A DNA stretch of 64,000 bases, taken from the NCBI GenBank assembly GCA_006226595.1, contig SBGP01000095.1, positions 248,001-312,000 of the forward strand. Reading direction: 5' to 3'. Numbering within the stretch: position 1 is the stretch's first letter; each line of letters starts with the position of its first letter. This stretch comes from Deltaproteobacteria bacterium. GTDB lineage: Bacteria; Myxococcota_A; UBA796; GCA-2862545. Position numbers and translations under genes: made by a program. Shown here piece by piece: positions 41,801-51,732 of the stretch. The notes beneath the pieces are model-generated. The model did no database searches. It saw nothing but the letters and a program-made list of their open reading frames with translations, and was not told the origin of the DNA.

Positions 41801-44623
41801 ATGAGCTTCTCCTTCGACCGCCCCGAGTTCCTGTGGGCGCTGCTCCTGCTCCTGCCCGTGCTGTGGCTGGTCCGGAACTCGAAGCGCAAGATCGGCAGCC
41901 GGCGCCTGTTCATGGCCGCCACGAGCCGTGTGCTCCTGCTCGTGCTCATCGTGTTCGCGCTCGCCGGGCTCACCCGCCATCGACCGGTCGACGCACTGGG
42001 CGTGGTGTTCGTGCTCGACCGCTCGGCGAGCGTGGGCCCCGATGGGCGCCAGCGCGCCGAGGCCTTCGTGCGCGAGGCCCTCGAGCACAAGGGCAAGGAC
42101 GACGTCGCCGGCGTGGTCGTGTTTGGCGCCGACGCGCTGCTCGAGAGCGAGCCCCGCGAGGACTTCGTGTTCGAGGGCGTCGAGAGCGTGCCCTCTCCGC
42201 ACCACACCGACGTCGAGGCCGGTCTGCGCCTGGCCACCGCGGCGCTTCCCGCCGATCGCACCCGTCGCATCGTGCTGCTCTCCGACGGCGAAGAGACCCG
42301 CGGCGATGCGGTCTCCCAGGTCCTGCTCTCCGCCGGCGAGGACCTCACCGTCTCGGTGATGCCGCTCACCGCGCGCTCCGGGCCCGAGGTGCTGCTCGAG
42401 GACCTGCTCGCCCCCGCGAAGGTCGACGAGGGCGCGAGCTACGAGGTCAAGGTCGTCGCCCGCAGCGAGCTGCCCGCGAGCGGCAAGCTGCGGCTGTACC
42501 GCAACGACGAGTACCTCGGCGAGCTTCCCGTGGACCTCGAGGGCGGCCGGGCCGAGGTGCTCTCCTTCCGGCAGGAGGCCGGCGACCCGGGCCTGTACCG
42601 CTACCGCGCGACCTTCGAGGTCAGCGGCGAGGGCCAGGACACCATCCCCCAGAACAACGAGGTCGTGTCGACGGTCCAGGTCACCGGCAAGCCCAAGGTG
42701 CTGTACGCCGAGGGCTACCCGGACCAGGCCAAGCACCTCGCCAAGGCGCTGAAGGCCGAAGGCATCGAGGTCGACGTCGTCTCCCCCGAGAACATCCCCT
42801 CGGGACCGAGCGGTCTGCGGCCCTACGCGACGGTCATCCTCTCGGACGTGCCGGCGTACATGCTGTCCCGCCGCCAGCAGGAAGCGCTGCAGTCCTACGT
42901 GCGCGACCTCGGACGCGGCCTGATCATGGTCGGCGGCGACAAGAGCTTCGGCCTCGGCGGCTACTACTCCACGCCCGTCGAAGAAGCGCTGCCCGTGCGC
43001 ATGGACATCCAGGACAAGACCCGCTTCCCGAAGCTCGCGATGGTGCTCGCCATCGACAAGAGCTGCTCGATGGGCGGCGGCGCGGGCAGCAAGCTCGGCA
43101 TGGCCAAGGAAGCCGGCATCCAGACCGCCGAGCTGCTCTCGGACCGCGATCTGCTCGGTGTGATCGGCTTCGACGGCGCGGCGAGCTGGATCGTGCCCCT
43201 GCTCGATCTGTCCAACCGCCAGCAGGTCATCGACACCATCGGCAGCCTGCGCAGCGGCGGCGGCACCGACATCCTCCCGGCGGTCGAGCGCGGCATCAAG
43301 GGCCTGCGCCAGACCGACGCCGCGCTCAAGCACCTGATCATCCTCTCGGACGGCATCACCGCGCCCGGCGGCTACCAGCAGCTGATGACGTCGGCGAACG
43401 CCAACGACCACATCACGATCAGCTCCATCGCTATCGGCGCCGACAGCGACACCCAGACCATGCGCGACTTCGCGGCCTGGGGTGGCGGCAACTTCTACCT
43501 GGTCACCGACCCCACCGCGATTCCCGCCATCTTCACGCGCGAGACGATGCTCGCGACCCGGTCGTTCCTCATGGAGGACCCCATCGTGCCGGCGATGTTC
43601 GCGCCCTCGGACCTGCTCAAGGGCATGAAGCAGTCGGACTTCGTGACCCTCGACGGCATGGTCGCCACCGAGCCCAAGCCGCGGGCGACCGTCGCGCTGG
43701 TGCACCCCGAAGACCAGAAACTGCCGGTGCTCGCCCACTGGAACTACGGCCTTGGGCGCAGCGTCGCTTTCACCTCGGACAGCAAGGCACGCTGGTCGAG
43801 CCGGTGGATCGGCACCGCCGCGTACACCCAGTTCTGGACGCAGGTCGTGCGCTGGTCCATCGGCTCCGGCATGGACGGCTCGATGAACGTGGAGGCGGAG
43901 ATCCGCGATGGCGAGCTCGTCATCGGCGTCGACGCCTACACCTCGACCGGCGAGTTCCGGAACTTCCTCGACGGCGAGGCGCGAGTCGTCGCGCCGGACC
44001 TCACGGTGCGCTCCCTCGAGCTGCGCCAGGTCGCGCCCGGCCGCTACGAGGCCGCCACCCCCATCGACCAGGACGGCAGCTGGCTCGCCGGCATCTCGCT
44101 CAAGCAGGGCGAGGTGGTGGTCGGGCAGGCGGTCGCCGAGGCGGTGCAGCCCTACTCGCCCGAGTACCGCAGCCGCGGGGGCGGCGGCGCCCGACTGCGC
44201 GAGATCGCCAAGCTCGGCGGCGGCGACGAGATCGCGACCCCGGCGGACGTGTTCGCGCGTCCCGAGGTCGCCCGCCAGGTGCCGCAGAGTCTGTGGCCGT
44301 GGCTGGTCGCGCTGGCCGGCTTCCTGCTCCTGTTCGACGTCGCCCTACGTCGCCTGGACCTCTCGTCCATGCCGAGCCTCACCCCCCAGCGCGTCACCGC
44401 CGGCAGCACCGGCAAGCTCGCCGCCCGTCCTCGCAAGGCGCCCGTGCCGCGCGCCGACCTCGGCGGGGGCCAGGGTGACGGCCCGGTCGAAGAGGTCGTC
44501 GGCGAGGTCATGATCGAGGACGAGGCGCCGGTGAAGCCCGAGCGCGACATCCCCGCCGACAGCTACGCCGGCAAGCTGCTCGCTGCGCGCAAGCGGGCGC
44601 GCAAGGACATGGGCGATGAGTGA
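41801..44623 (+). CDS. large membrane protein with two vWA domains and a glutamine-amidotransferase-like domain
   Basis: A 940-residue protein. Two N-terminal membrane segments (FLWALLLLLPVLWLV, VLLLVLIVFALAGL). The first vWA has VFVLDRSASVG at 70-80. A beta-domain follows, then a class-I-amidotransferase-like Rossmann part (KVLYAEGYPDQAKHLAKALKAEGIEV), and a second vWA with LAIDKSCSMGG and full MIDAS residues. A C-terminal helix (PWLVALAGFLLLFDVALRRL) and an acidic cytoplasmic tail complete it. This order is known in MoxR-linked proteins of Myxococcota and Planctomycetota. It probably forms the platform of the MoxR system. Confidence 0.9.
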   Translation: MSFSFDRPEFLWALLLLLPVLWLVRNSKRKIGSRRLFMAATSRVLLLVLIVFALAGLTRHRPVDALGVVFVLDRSASVGPDGRQRAEAFVREALEHKGKDDVAGVVVFGADALLESEPREDFVFEGVESVPSPHHTDVEAGLRLATAALPADRTRRIVLLSDGEETRGDAVSQVLLSAGEDLTVSVMPLTARSGPEVLLEDLLAPAKVDEGASYEVKVVARSELPASGKLRLYRNDEYLGELPVDLEGGRAEVLSFRQEAGDPGLYRYRATFEVSGEGQDTIPQNNEVVSTVQVTGKPKVLYAEGYPDQAKHLAKALKAEGIEVDVVSPENIPSGPSGLRPYATVILSDVPAYMLSRRQQEALQSYVRDLGRGLIMVGGDKSFGLGGYYSTPVEEALPVRMDIQDKTRFPKLAMVLAIDKSCSMGGGAGSKLGMAKEAGIQTAELLSDRDLLGVIGFDGAASWIVPLLDLSNRQQVIDTIGSLRSGGGTDILPAVERGIKGLRQTDAALKHLIILSDGITAPGGYQQLMTSANANDHITISSIAIGADSDTQTMRDFAAWGGGNFYLVTDPTAIPAIFTRETMLATRSFLMEDPIVPAMFAPSDLLKGMKQSDFVTLDGMVATEPKPRATVALVHPEDQKLPVLAHWNYGLGRSVAFTSDSKARWSSRWIGTAAYTQFWTQVVRWSIGSGMDGSMNVEAEIRDGELVIGVDAYTSTGEFRNFLDGEARVVAPDLTVRSLELRQVAPGRYEAATPIDQDGSWLAGISLKQGEVVVGQAVAEAVQPYSPEYRSRGGGGARLREIAKLGGGDEIATPADVFARPEVARQVPQSLWPWLVALAGFLLLFDVALRRLDLSSMPSLTPQRVTAGSTGKLAARPRKAPVPRADLGGGQGDGPVEEVVGEVMIEDEAPVKPERDIPADSYAGKLLAARKRARKDMGDE

Positions 44624-44625
44624 GG

Positions 44626-44725
44626 GCTCGGCTTTCGGCCTCGCGGGGAGCGGAAAGCGGGGGGCGGGCTCGCCCTTCGGGCTCCAGGGGAGCAGGGAGC
44701 GGGGGGCGGCCTCGCCTTCTGGGCT
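44626..44725 (+). repeat. 42-bp imperfect tandem repeat
   Basis: Two copies of a 42-bp unit (44626-44667 and 44668-44709; both end in AGCGGGGGGCGG) and the first 16 bp of a third sit directly downstream of the double-vWA gene. The unit is GC-rich and of no known function. Confidence 0.7.
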
Positions 44726-44846
44726 TCGCGCTGCCGAGCGCGATTCGGCAGTGGTTGGGCCGAGCTCGTCCCTGTCGGGCGCGGCCTTCGGCCAGGTTCA
44801 ATGCGATGCTGGCCGAAGCGCGGAGGCCCTGGTTCTTCAGGTCGCC
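44724..44846 (-). pseudogene. fragment of an S23-type four-helix-bundle protein gene
   Basis: The minus-strand frame reads GDLKNQGLRASASIALNLAE, then GRARQGRAR, then CRIALGSAK. This matches the conserved helix pair of S23/avd-like proteins (LxxQLxRAxxSIAxNxAEG..R...FxxIAxGSAxE). Only about 40 codons remain; no start or C-terminal helices are present. Similar genes sit in 23S rRNA intervening sequences and beside diversity-generating elements. It is probably a relic carried with the flanking repeats. Confidence 0.6.
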
Positions 44847-44855
44847 CGGCTCGCC

Positions 44856-44895
44856 GCACACCCGCACACCCGCACACCCGCACACCCGCACACCC
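44856..44895 (+). repeat. five tandem copies of GCACACCC
   Basis: Five exact 8-bp copies run from 44856 to 44895, then a degenerate tail of ACCCGCACC type reaches the start of the next gene at 44930. Together with the 42-bp repeats and the S23 fragment this makes a 300-bp foreign-looking patch inside an otherwise tightly packed operon. Confidence 0.85.
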
Positions 44896-44929
44896 GCTCC
44901 CTGACCACCCGCACCCCGCACCCCTGCCC

Positions 44930-46768
44930 ATGATCGCCCGCCTCACCGGTGCCATCTCCCAGGTCGCCTCCGGCGCCGTGCTCCTGCGCGACGCCTCCCG
45001 CGCCTCTCGCCGCTGGCAGACCTACGCCGTGCGCGCCGGGTTCTCCGCGGTGCTGCTCACCGTCCTCATGCTCGTCATCTGGACCGTGGTGAACGCGCCC
45101 TTCGTGGACCCGGCGAACCTGTCGTACATGGGTCGCGGCATGTTCGTCGGCTTCGCGGTGCTGCAGATCCTGCTCACCACCGTGATCGCGCCGCTCACCG
45201 TGGCCCGCGCGATCATCGAGGAGCGCGAAGAGAACACCGCCGACCTGCTGATGCTCACGCGCCTGCGCCCCGGCTCGGTACTCGGCGGCACCTTCCTCGC
45301 GCGCGTCCTCGTGCTGATGATGGTCGTCGCGGGCGCCATGCCCATCCTCGCGCTGGTCGTCACCCTCGGCGGCGTGTCCGTGGTCGAGGTGGTCAGCGTG
45401 ACCCTGCACGCGCTGATCAGCGTGGTCGTGCTCGGCGCCCTCGGCGCGTTCTTCGCGATGTTCACGCGCAGCCCGGTCCTCGCCGCCGGCGCGGCCTGGC
45501 TCTACGCCATCCCCTCGTTTCTCGCGCTGCCGCTGCTCTACGCGATGGCCGTGTTCCGACCGGACGCGCCCGCCCACGTCTCGCCGCTGTACGGCACCGC
45601 CGCTCGCGACTGGACATCTTTGCTGCCCATCCTCGTGTACCTGCCGGTCGTGCACCTCGTTTTCCGCGTGACCACGCCGGTGTTCGAGCTGCGGATGTCG
45701 CGAGCCCGCCTGTCGCGTGTGTTCACCGGCAAGGTGTGGGCCAGCCGCCTCATCCTCGTCGTGTTCATCCTCACGCTGATCTACATGTTCACCCTGCTGC
45801 CGTTCTCGATTGCGGCCTCGTGGGGCTACAACATCGGCCAGACCACGGGCAGCGGCAGCAACGTGCCCTGGCTCGTCGGCTGGGGCGGCCTGTTCGGTGT
45901 GTGGCTGTTCGCCGCCGCCGCCAACTACCTGATGACCTGGGCGTACATGCGCATCGGCATGGACATGGTCATCTCGACCGACGCGTACATCGCGCGCCCG
46001 CGCAACACCAAGGAGCGCAAGGGTCGGGTGAAGATCGGCCGCAACCCGGTGTTGTGGCGCGAGGTGAACTGGCGCAGCTTCCGGCTCGTGTTCCCCGCAC
46101 TGGCGAGCTGGGGTCTGGTGCTGATCCTGCTGTTCCAGTCGGGCATGTGGGTCATCCCGGGCGGACTGATCTTCGTCGGGACGGCGAACATGCTCGCCGC
46201 CGTGTCCCTGTCGGTGTGGATGCTCGTCGGCAACGTCGAGCGCGAGCGCCGCGAGGGCACCCTCGAAATCCTGCTCACGACCACGATGTCGTCGTGGCGC
46301 ATCCTGTGGGCCAAGGTCGCCGGGGCGATGCTGCCGACCACCCCGCTGTTCCTGCTCGGCACCCTGCTGCTCGTGCTCGGCGGCCCGCACCTCGCGCTGA
46401 TCTCGCCTCGGCACACGGCCTACTTCCTCGCGATGACCGTCGGTGCGGCGGTGTGGAGCCTGCCGCTGTGGTTCGCGGTCGTGAACAGCTCGCTGCTGCT
46501 CGCCTTGCGCCTGCCCAAGCCGCGCATGGCCCAGATCCTGGTGTTCTCGGGCCTCGGCACCTTCCTCGTCGTCCCGCCGGTGTTCCGGTGGATCGTGCGC
46601 GACCACTGGCTGCTCGCCGCACCTTTCCGGATCTTGACGCCTCCGTTGGTCCCCAAGCCGCACTGGTGGGAGTTCGCGTTGTCCATGTCCGGCATGACCT
46701 TCGTCGGCCTGTTCTGTCTGTTCTTCTCGGTGTGGCGCCTGCGCCACTGGGGGGCGGACCGTGCTTAG
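44930..46768 (+). CDS. ABC-2-type permease, first of two
   Basis: A 612-residue membrane protein. The ATG at 44930 follows the repeat patch. It contains two halves, each with the ABC-2 pattern: a cytoplasmic start (LRDASRASRRWQTYAVR; NPVLWREVNWRSFR) and the loop EEREENTADLLMLTRLRP or ERREGTLEILLTTTMSS, the IleA/GldF-like coupling helix, in front of five to six membrane helices. So it is a fused pair of ABC-2 halves in one chain. It starts an operon with a GldG-like protein, an ATPase and a second permease. Confidence 0.9.
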   Translation: MIARLTGAISQVASGAVLLRDASRASRRWQTYAVRAGFSAVLLTVLMLVIWTVVNAPFVDPANLSYMGRGMFVGFAVLQILLTTVIAPLTVARAIIEEREENTADLLMLTRLRPGSVLGGTFLARVLVLMMVVAGAMPILALVVTLGGVSVVEVVSVTLHALISVVVLGALGAFFAMFTRSPVLAAGAAWLYAIPSFLALPLLYAMAVFRPDAPAHVSPLYGTAARDWTSLLPILVYLPVVHLVFRVTTPVFELRMSRARLSRVFTGKVWASRLILVVFILTLIYMFTLLPFSIAASWGYNIGQTTGSGSNVPWLVGWGGLFGVWLFAAAANYLMTWAYMRIGMDMVISTDAYIARPRNTKERKGRVKIGRNPVLWREVNWRSFRLVFPALASWGLVLILLFQSGMWVIPGGLIFVGTANMLAAVSLSVWMLVGNVERERREGTLEILLTTTMSSWRILWAKVAGAMLPTTPLFLLGTLLLVLGGPHLALISPRHTAYFLAMTVGAAVWSLPLWFAVVNSSLLLALRLPKPRMAQILVFSGLGTFLVVPPVFRWIVRDHWLLAAPFRILTPPLVPKPHWWEFALSMSGMTFVGLFCLFFSVWRLRHWGADRA

Positions 46769-48932
46769 GCGCCTGTTCCTGATCCTCGGCGTGTTCCTCG
46801 TCCTGCCCGCGCTCGCGCAGGAGCCCGAGGAGAGCGAAGAGAACAAGCTGATCTCGGACTCGCTGACCCCGAAGAAGGGCCGACTCGCGGCGCGACTCAC
46901 CCCGTTCGCCGACGGCCTGATCCGCGAGGGCGCCTGGTCCCCCCTGCACGTGCAGCTCGCCAACGGCGGCGATGCCTTCGAGCTCACGCTGCACGCCGAG
47001 GAGATGGGCTCCGACTACAACCTGCGCAGCTTCGACCGCGTGGTCGAGATGCCCGAGGGCGGCCGCAAGGACGCGGTGCTCTACGTGCGGCCCGGGCGCA
47101 GCTCCGGCACCCGGCGACTCATGGTGCGCGGCGACGCCGAGCGCTCCGGCGCCATCGACTACCCCGTGCGCAAGCTCGGCATGGACGACGTCGGCATCGG
47201 CATCATCGGCGAGGAGAACCTCGGCATCGTCGCGATCCGCGACGCGTGGCGCTACGGCGTCCCCTCGGCCCAGCCCAAGCCGCACGCCTCGGGGCAGCGC
47301 AGCGTGCGCGCCGGCCTCGTGCCCGAGACCGCGATGCCCGACCGCGCGCTCGGGTGGTCGGCCGTCGACTGGGTCGTGTGGCCCGAGGCCGATCCCACCG
47401 CGGTGTCCGGCGAGGCCCTCGACGGCCTGCTCGGCTGGGTCGCCACCGGCGGCCACCTGTTCGTGACCGTGACCGACGGCTACGCGCGCATCCAGGGGAC
47501 GCCGCTGTCCGAGGCCCTGCCGGTCACGATCTCCGGCGTCCAGGACACCGAGGCCCTCGCCGGCGTGTTCCAGAGCCTGTCGATGGCGCCCCCGCCACCG
47601 GTCACCGTGCCGCGGGCCGTCGCCACCGCCAAGGAGGACCCGCAGCGCCACGTCGAGGTGCTCGCGACCATCGAGGGCGACCCGGCGTGGGTCATGGGCA
47701 GCTACGGCCTCGGTACCGTGCACGTGCTCACCCTCGACCTCGCGCAGGCCCCGTTCACGCAGGTCACCCAGCGCGACGCGCTGTGGCGGCGCCTGCTGTG
47801 GCTGCCGGAGCCCCTGTCCCAGCCCGCGGAGGTCATGTTCGGCACCAACCAGGGCTACTGGGACCCGACCCGCCAGAGCCCGGACTACACGCGTGAGTAC
47901 TGGGTGTCCGAGCGGCGCGACGGCGTGCTCACCGAGGATGCGGAGACCCGCATGGCCACGCTCGTCGCCATGTCGATGGTGATCACCGATCCCGGCTGCA
48001 TGCCCTACCAGGGCACGAGCCACCCGACGCTCGCCATGCACTGGACCTCGTCGGGGCAGGGCCTCGACTCGTGGACCACCGCCCTTCGCCAGGAGCTGTC
48101 GGACATCCCCGGCGTCGCTCCCCTGCCGCTGTCGTGGCTGATGGCCTTCGCGGGGCTGTACCTGCTCGTCATCGGACCCATCGACTACGGCGTGCTGCGC
48201 CTGCTCGACCGGCAGCCATGGACCTGGATCACCTTCCCGATCACCATCGCCCTGTTCTCGGGCGTGGCACTGGTCGGCACCACCCTGACCAAGGGTAGCC
48301 AGGCGGTGATGACCCGCATCGAGGTCGTCGACGCCCTTCCCGGCACGCCGTTCATGCGTGGCGAGAGCTGGTTCGGTGTGTTCGCGACGAGCAAGACCGA
48401 GGTCGGCGTGAAGTCCACCCGCGACGGCGCCCTCGTCGAGCCGCTCGGCGACGGCGGGTTCATGACCGAGGTGATCGTCGGATCCGGCGAGGCCTCGGGC
48501 GACCTCACCTACCTCGCGCAGACGTGGAGCCTCGCCTATGGCCAGACGGCGTGGGTCGACCGCGCGGATGGCGGCTACGTCGAGGTCGAGACGCTCGACA
48601 ACGGCCAGTACGCCCTCACCAGCCGCCTTCCCGTGAGCCTCGACCACGCCCGGCTCCGCTTCGACGGCCGCTCGGTGAACATCGGCGAGCTCGATCCCGA
48701 CCAGTCGGTGACCGTCGGCACCAACACCGGCTTCGGCGTCATCGATGACCGCACCCGCTTCGTGCTCGACGCCGCCGGCGACTTCTACGACGAGGCGATG
48801 GGCGGCCACCTCCACGACGGCGTGCTCGTGGGTGTGCTCGCCAAAGAGTACGACGGCCTCGAGCTCTCCGGCCTGTGGCCCCAGCGCGACGCCATCACCA
48901 TCTACCGCGTGCCCGTGAGGATCGAGAAGTGA
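46761..48932 (+). CDS. GldG-like extracytoplasmic ABC-associated protein
   Basis: A 723-residue protein from GTG 46761, overlapping the permease by 8 bp. Signal segment LRRLFLILGVFLVLPALA. A long periplasmic beta/alpha part includes WSAVDWVVWPEADPTAVSGEALDGLLGWVATGG, as in amidotransferase-like partners of gliding-type ABC systems. Two membrane helices near 470-520 (SWLMAFAGLYLLVIGPIDYGVL, WITFPITIALFSGVALVG) and a C-terminal soluble domain follow. The ATPase starts within its stop codon. Its name is by position and plan, not by strong sequence match. Confidence 0.72.
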   Translation: MLRRLFLILGVFLVLPALAQEPEESEENKLISDSLTPKKGRLAARLTPFADGLIREGAWSPLHVQLANGGDAFELTLHAEEMGSDYNLRSFDRVVEMPEGGRKDAVLYVRPGRSSGTRRLMVRGDAERSGAIDYPVRKLGMDDVGIGIIGEENLGIVAIRDAWRYGVPSAQPKPHASGQRSVRAGLVPETAMPDRALGWSAVDWVVWPEADPTAVSGEALDGLLGWVATGGHLFVTVTDGYARIQGTPLSEALPVTISGVQDTEALAGVFQSLSMAPPPPVTVPRAVATAKEDPQRHVEVLATIEGDPAWVMGSYGLGTVHVLTLDLAQAPFTQVTQRDALWRRLLWLPEPLSQPAEVMFGTNQGYWDPTRQSPDYTREYWVSERRDGVLTEDAETRMATLVAMSMVITDPGCMPYQGTSHPTLAMHWTSSGQGLDSWTTALRQELSDIPGVAPLPLSWLMAFAGLYLLVIGPIDYGVLRLLDRQPWTWITFPITIALFSGVALVGTTLTKGSQAVMTRIEVVDALPGTPFMRGESWFGVFATSKTEVGVKSTRDGALVEPLGDGGFMTEVIVGSGEASGDLTYLAQTWSLAYGQTAWVDRADGGYVEVETLDNGQYALTSRLPVSLDHARLRFDGRSVNIGELDPDQSVTVGTNTGFGVIDDRTRFVLDAAGDFYDEAMGGHLHDGVLVGVLAKEYDGLELSGLWPQRDAITIYRVPVRIEK

Positions 48933-49855
48933 TTCGCACCGTCAACCTCAAGAAGAGCTACGGCAACTTCGAGGCCCTCCAGGGCATCGACCTCGAGGTC
49001 CACGAGGGCGACCTGTTCGGGTTCATCGGCCCCAACGGCGCCGGAAAGACCACGACCATCCGCATCCTCACCACCCTGCTCGAGCCCAGCGCCGGCGAGG
49101 CCTACGTGGGCGAGCTCTCGGTGTGGGAGCACAAGCAGGAGATCCGCGGACTCATCGGCTACATGCCCGATTCCTTCGGCGTGTACCGGGACATGACGGT
49201 CACCGAGTACCTGCACTTCTTCGCGGCCGCGTACGGCATTCCCCACAAGGAGCGCGCGTCGCTGGTCGGGGGGCTGCTCGACCTCACCGACCTCACGTAC
49301 AAGGAGAACGCACTCATCGAGACGCTCTCCCGCGGCATGCAGCAGCGCCTGGGCCTCGCTCGCACCCTGGTCCACGACCCCAAGGTGCTCATCCTCGACG
49401 AGCCCGCCTCGGGCCTCGATCCGCGCGCCCGCGTCGAGATCCGCGAGATCCTCCGCGAGCTCAAGCGCATGGGCAAGACCATCCTGCTCTCGAGCCACAT
49501 CCTCTCGGAGCTCGCCGAGGTCTGCAATCGCGTCGGCATCCTCGAGCGCGGCGAGCTCGTCGCCCAGGGCAGCATCGACGAGATCATGGCCATGGCCCGC
49601 AACGACACCGAGGTGTGGCTGCGCACCACGGACGACGCCCGGGCCGCCGTGGTCCTGCGCGAGCTGTCCATCGTGCACTCCGCCGAGCTCGACGAAGAGA
49701 AGGGGCACGTGGTCGCGCACATCGACACCGACGCCGACCTGGGCGCGGTCAGCGAGCACCTGCACGGCCGGGAGATCCGCCTGCGCTACCTCGAGCGCCA
49801 GGACCCGACGCTGGAAGAGGTGTTCATGAAGCTCACGAAGGGCCTGGTGCAGTGA
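48929..49855 (+). CDS. ABC-2-type exporter ATPase
   Basis: A 308-residue ATPase from GTG 48929 (GTGA overlap). Walker A GPNGAGKTT, signature LSRGMQQRLGLAR, Walker B VLILDEPASGLDP and switch His in SSHIL are intact. A C-terminal regulatory part (about 220-308) of the DrrA/GldA type follows. Two permeases flank it. Likely substrates are lipids, polysaccharide or peptides; none is shown by the sequence. Confidence 0.95.
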   Translation: MIRTVNLKKSYGNFEALQGIDLEVHEGDLFGFIGPNGAGKTTTIRILTTLLEPSAGEAYVGELSVWEHKQEIRGLIGYMPDSFGVYRDMTVTEYLHFFAAAYGIPHKERASLVGGLLDLTDLTYKENALIETLSRGMQQRLGLARTLVHDPKVLILDEPASGLDPRARVEIREILRELKRMGKTILLSSHILSELAEVCNRVGILERGELVAQGSIDEIMAMARNDTEVWLRTTDDARAAVVLRELSIVHSAELDEEKGHVVAHIDTDADLGAVSEHLHGREIRLRYLERQDPTLEEVFMKLTKGLVQ

Positions 49856-51732
49856 GCCGCCTCGGCGCCGGAACCGCGGTCATCGCCCGAGAGGCGGTGC
49901 GCAGCTCACGGCGCTGGCAGACCTACGGGCTGCGCTTCGGCTTCGCCTCCCTCCTGTTCGCGCTCGTGCTCGCCGCGTGGACCGAGCAGATCCACACGAT
50001 CATGGACGACCCGGCCGCCGCCGCCCGCCTCGGCCACGGCCTGTTCACCCTGTACAGCGCCGCCCAGATCTTCCTCGTCGCGATCATCGCGCCCGTGGTC
50101 GTGGGCCAGGCGATCAGCGAGGAACGCGAGGACGGCACGCTGCAGCTGCTCACGCTGACGCGCCTGTCGGCCGCCGAGATCCTGTGGTCGAAGCTCACCT
50201 CTCGCCTGCTCATCCTCGGCACGCTCGTCCTGTCCAGCCTGCCCGTGCTCTCGCTCACGCTGACCTTTGGCGGCGTCGGCGTGTGGCAGGCGGTGAACGC
50301 GGTGAGCGTGACCCTGCTCATGGTCGTGCTGCTCGGCGCGGTCGGCGGCTTCGCAGCGCTGACCTCCAAGGGCGGCGTCGCCGGGCTCGTCTCCGCGGCC
50401 GGCTACACCTTCACCGTGCTCGGCGTCGGCCCGACCATGCTCTTCGTCGGCTACCGCATGTTCGACGCGAGCATGCACGGCCAGGACTGGTTCTCGCCGG
50501 CCTCCGCGTTCAACAGCAACGACCCGTCAGCGCTGCTCGTGTGGGTGGTGTACCTGCCGGCCCTGCTCGGCCTCGCCATCGCCGCGGCGCCGATCTTTCG
50601 CATGGCGACGAGCGATGACCCCGAGGAGCAGGAGTTCGGGCACCTCTCCCCGGACATCTGGCAGGTGGAGCGCTTCAAGCGCACGACCTTCGGCGTGCTC
50701 GTGGTGTGGGCGACGCTGACGCTGATCTTCGGCTTGTCGTCGAAGCTCGTGCCCGAGCCCGTGTGGACCATGTGGCGCGTGGCCCAGGCGAGCGGCCTGA
50801 CCTTCGTGCTCACCGTGGTGTGGGTGTTCGCGTTCCAGGCGCTGACCCAGCTCGTCGCGAACCTGCTGCGAGCGCGCGCCGTCGAGGTCGACCCCGAGTA
50901 CGCCTCGACCTGGAGGCGCACGACCCTCGCGTGGCGACGCCGCGTGTGGGCCAACCCGATCGCGTGGCGCGAGGTGGTCACCCGCGGGCAGGGCGCGGGA
51001 GCGGTGGCCGGACGCATGGCGGTGCCCGCGCTGCTGCTGGTCGGCTGTCCGATGCTCCTGCTCTCGGACTTCGACGACGACATGTTCGTCTTCCTCGGCC
51101 TGACGGGCCTGGTCGCCAGCCTGGCCCTCACCGGCACGGTGGTCGGCGGCTCGATGGTCAGCGAGCGCCGCGCTGGCACCCTGGAGCTGCTGGCGACGAC
51201 GACGATCTCGCCGAGCTCCGTGCTCGCGGGCAAGCTGTTCGCGACCGCGCTGCACACGCTGCCGCTGTTCGCGACTGCCTTCCTGCTCATCTTCCTCGGC
51301 GTGTTCGAGCCGTGGGAGGGCCGCTACATGTACGACCCCTACTGCCACTACACGGCGGTGGTCGCCTCGCCCCAGCAGACCGTGCTGTTCAAGGGCGCCC
51401 TGCTCGCTGCGTGGACGCCAATGGCCTGGCTGTCGATGACGGCGGCGGCCATGCTCGCGAGCACGCGGGTGCGACCGGCGAGCCTCGGCTGGGGCGGGTC
51501 CCTGGCGGCGAGTCTCGGGTGGTTCACCGTGCCCGTCATCGCGCTGGTCGCGGTGATGCAGCGCGAAGCGCAGCCGCTGGTACGGCTGTGGACGCCGTGG
51601 CTCAGCGACAGCTGGAGCACCGCGGAGTGCGCGCCGCGGGTCGAGTGGTTCTACAGCATCGGTCTACACGCCGTCATCGCCATGAGCCTGCTCGCCCTGC
51701 TCAGGCTTCGCTTCCGGGCGTGGACGACCTGA
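49852..51732 (+). CDS. ABC-2-type permease, second of two
   Basis: A 626-residue membrane protein from GTG 49852 inside the ATPase stop. Like the first permease it has two ABC-2 halves: SSRRWQTYGLRFGF at the start, EEREDGTLQLLTLTRLSA as first coupling loop, then NPIAWREVVTRG and SERRAGTLELLATTTIS in the second half. The two permeases are clearly paralogous. Its end overlaps the convergent gene by 32 bp. Confidence 0.92.
   Translation: MSRLGAGTAVIAREAVRSSRRWQTYGLRFGFASLLFALVLAAWTEQIHTIMDDPAAAARLGHGLFTLYSAAQIFLVAIIAPVVVGQAISEEREDGTLQLLTLTRLSAAEILWSKLTSRLLILGTLVLSSLPVLSLTLTFGGVGVWQAVNAVSVTLLMVVLLGAVGGFAALTSKGGVAGLVSAAGYTFTVLGVGPTMLFVGYRMFDASMHGQDWFSPASAFNSNDPSALLVWVVYLPALLGLAIAAAPIFRMATSDDPEEQEFGHLSPDIWQVERFKRTTFGVLVVWATLTLIFGLSSKLVPEPVWTMWRVAQASGLTFVLTVVWVFAFQALTQLVANLLRARAVEVDPEYASTWRRTTLAWRRRVWANPIAWREVVTRGQGAGAVAGRMAVPALLLVGCPMLLLSDFDDDMFVFLGLTGLVASLALTGTVVGGSMVSERRAGTLELLATTTISPSSVLAGKLFATALHTLPLFATAFLLIFLGVFEPWEGRYMYDPYCHYTAVVASPQQTVLFKGALLAAWTPMAWLSMTAAAMLASTRVRPASLGWGGSLAASLGWFTVPVIALVAVMQREAQPLVRLWTPWLSDSWSTAECAPRVEWFYSIGLHAVIAMSLLALLRLRFRAWTT

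Noticed and set aside
41717-43738. Minus-strand 673-codon open frame opposite the double-vWA gene
   Set aside because: It shows His/Gly/Ala/Arg-rich shadow composition, and the plus strand has two complete vWA sites.
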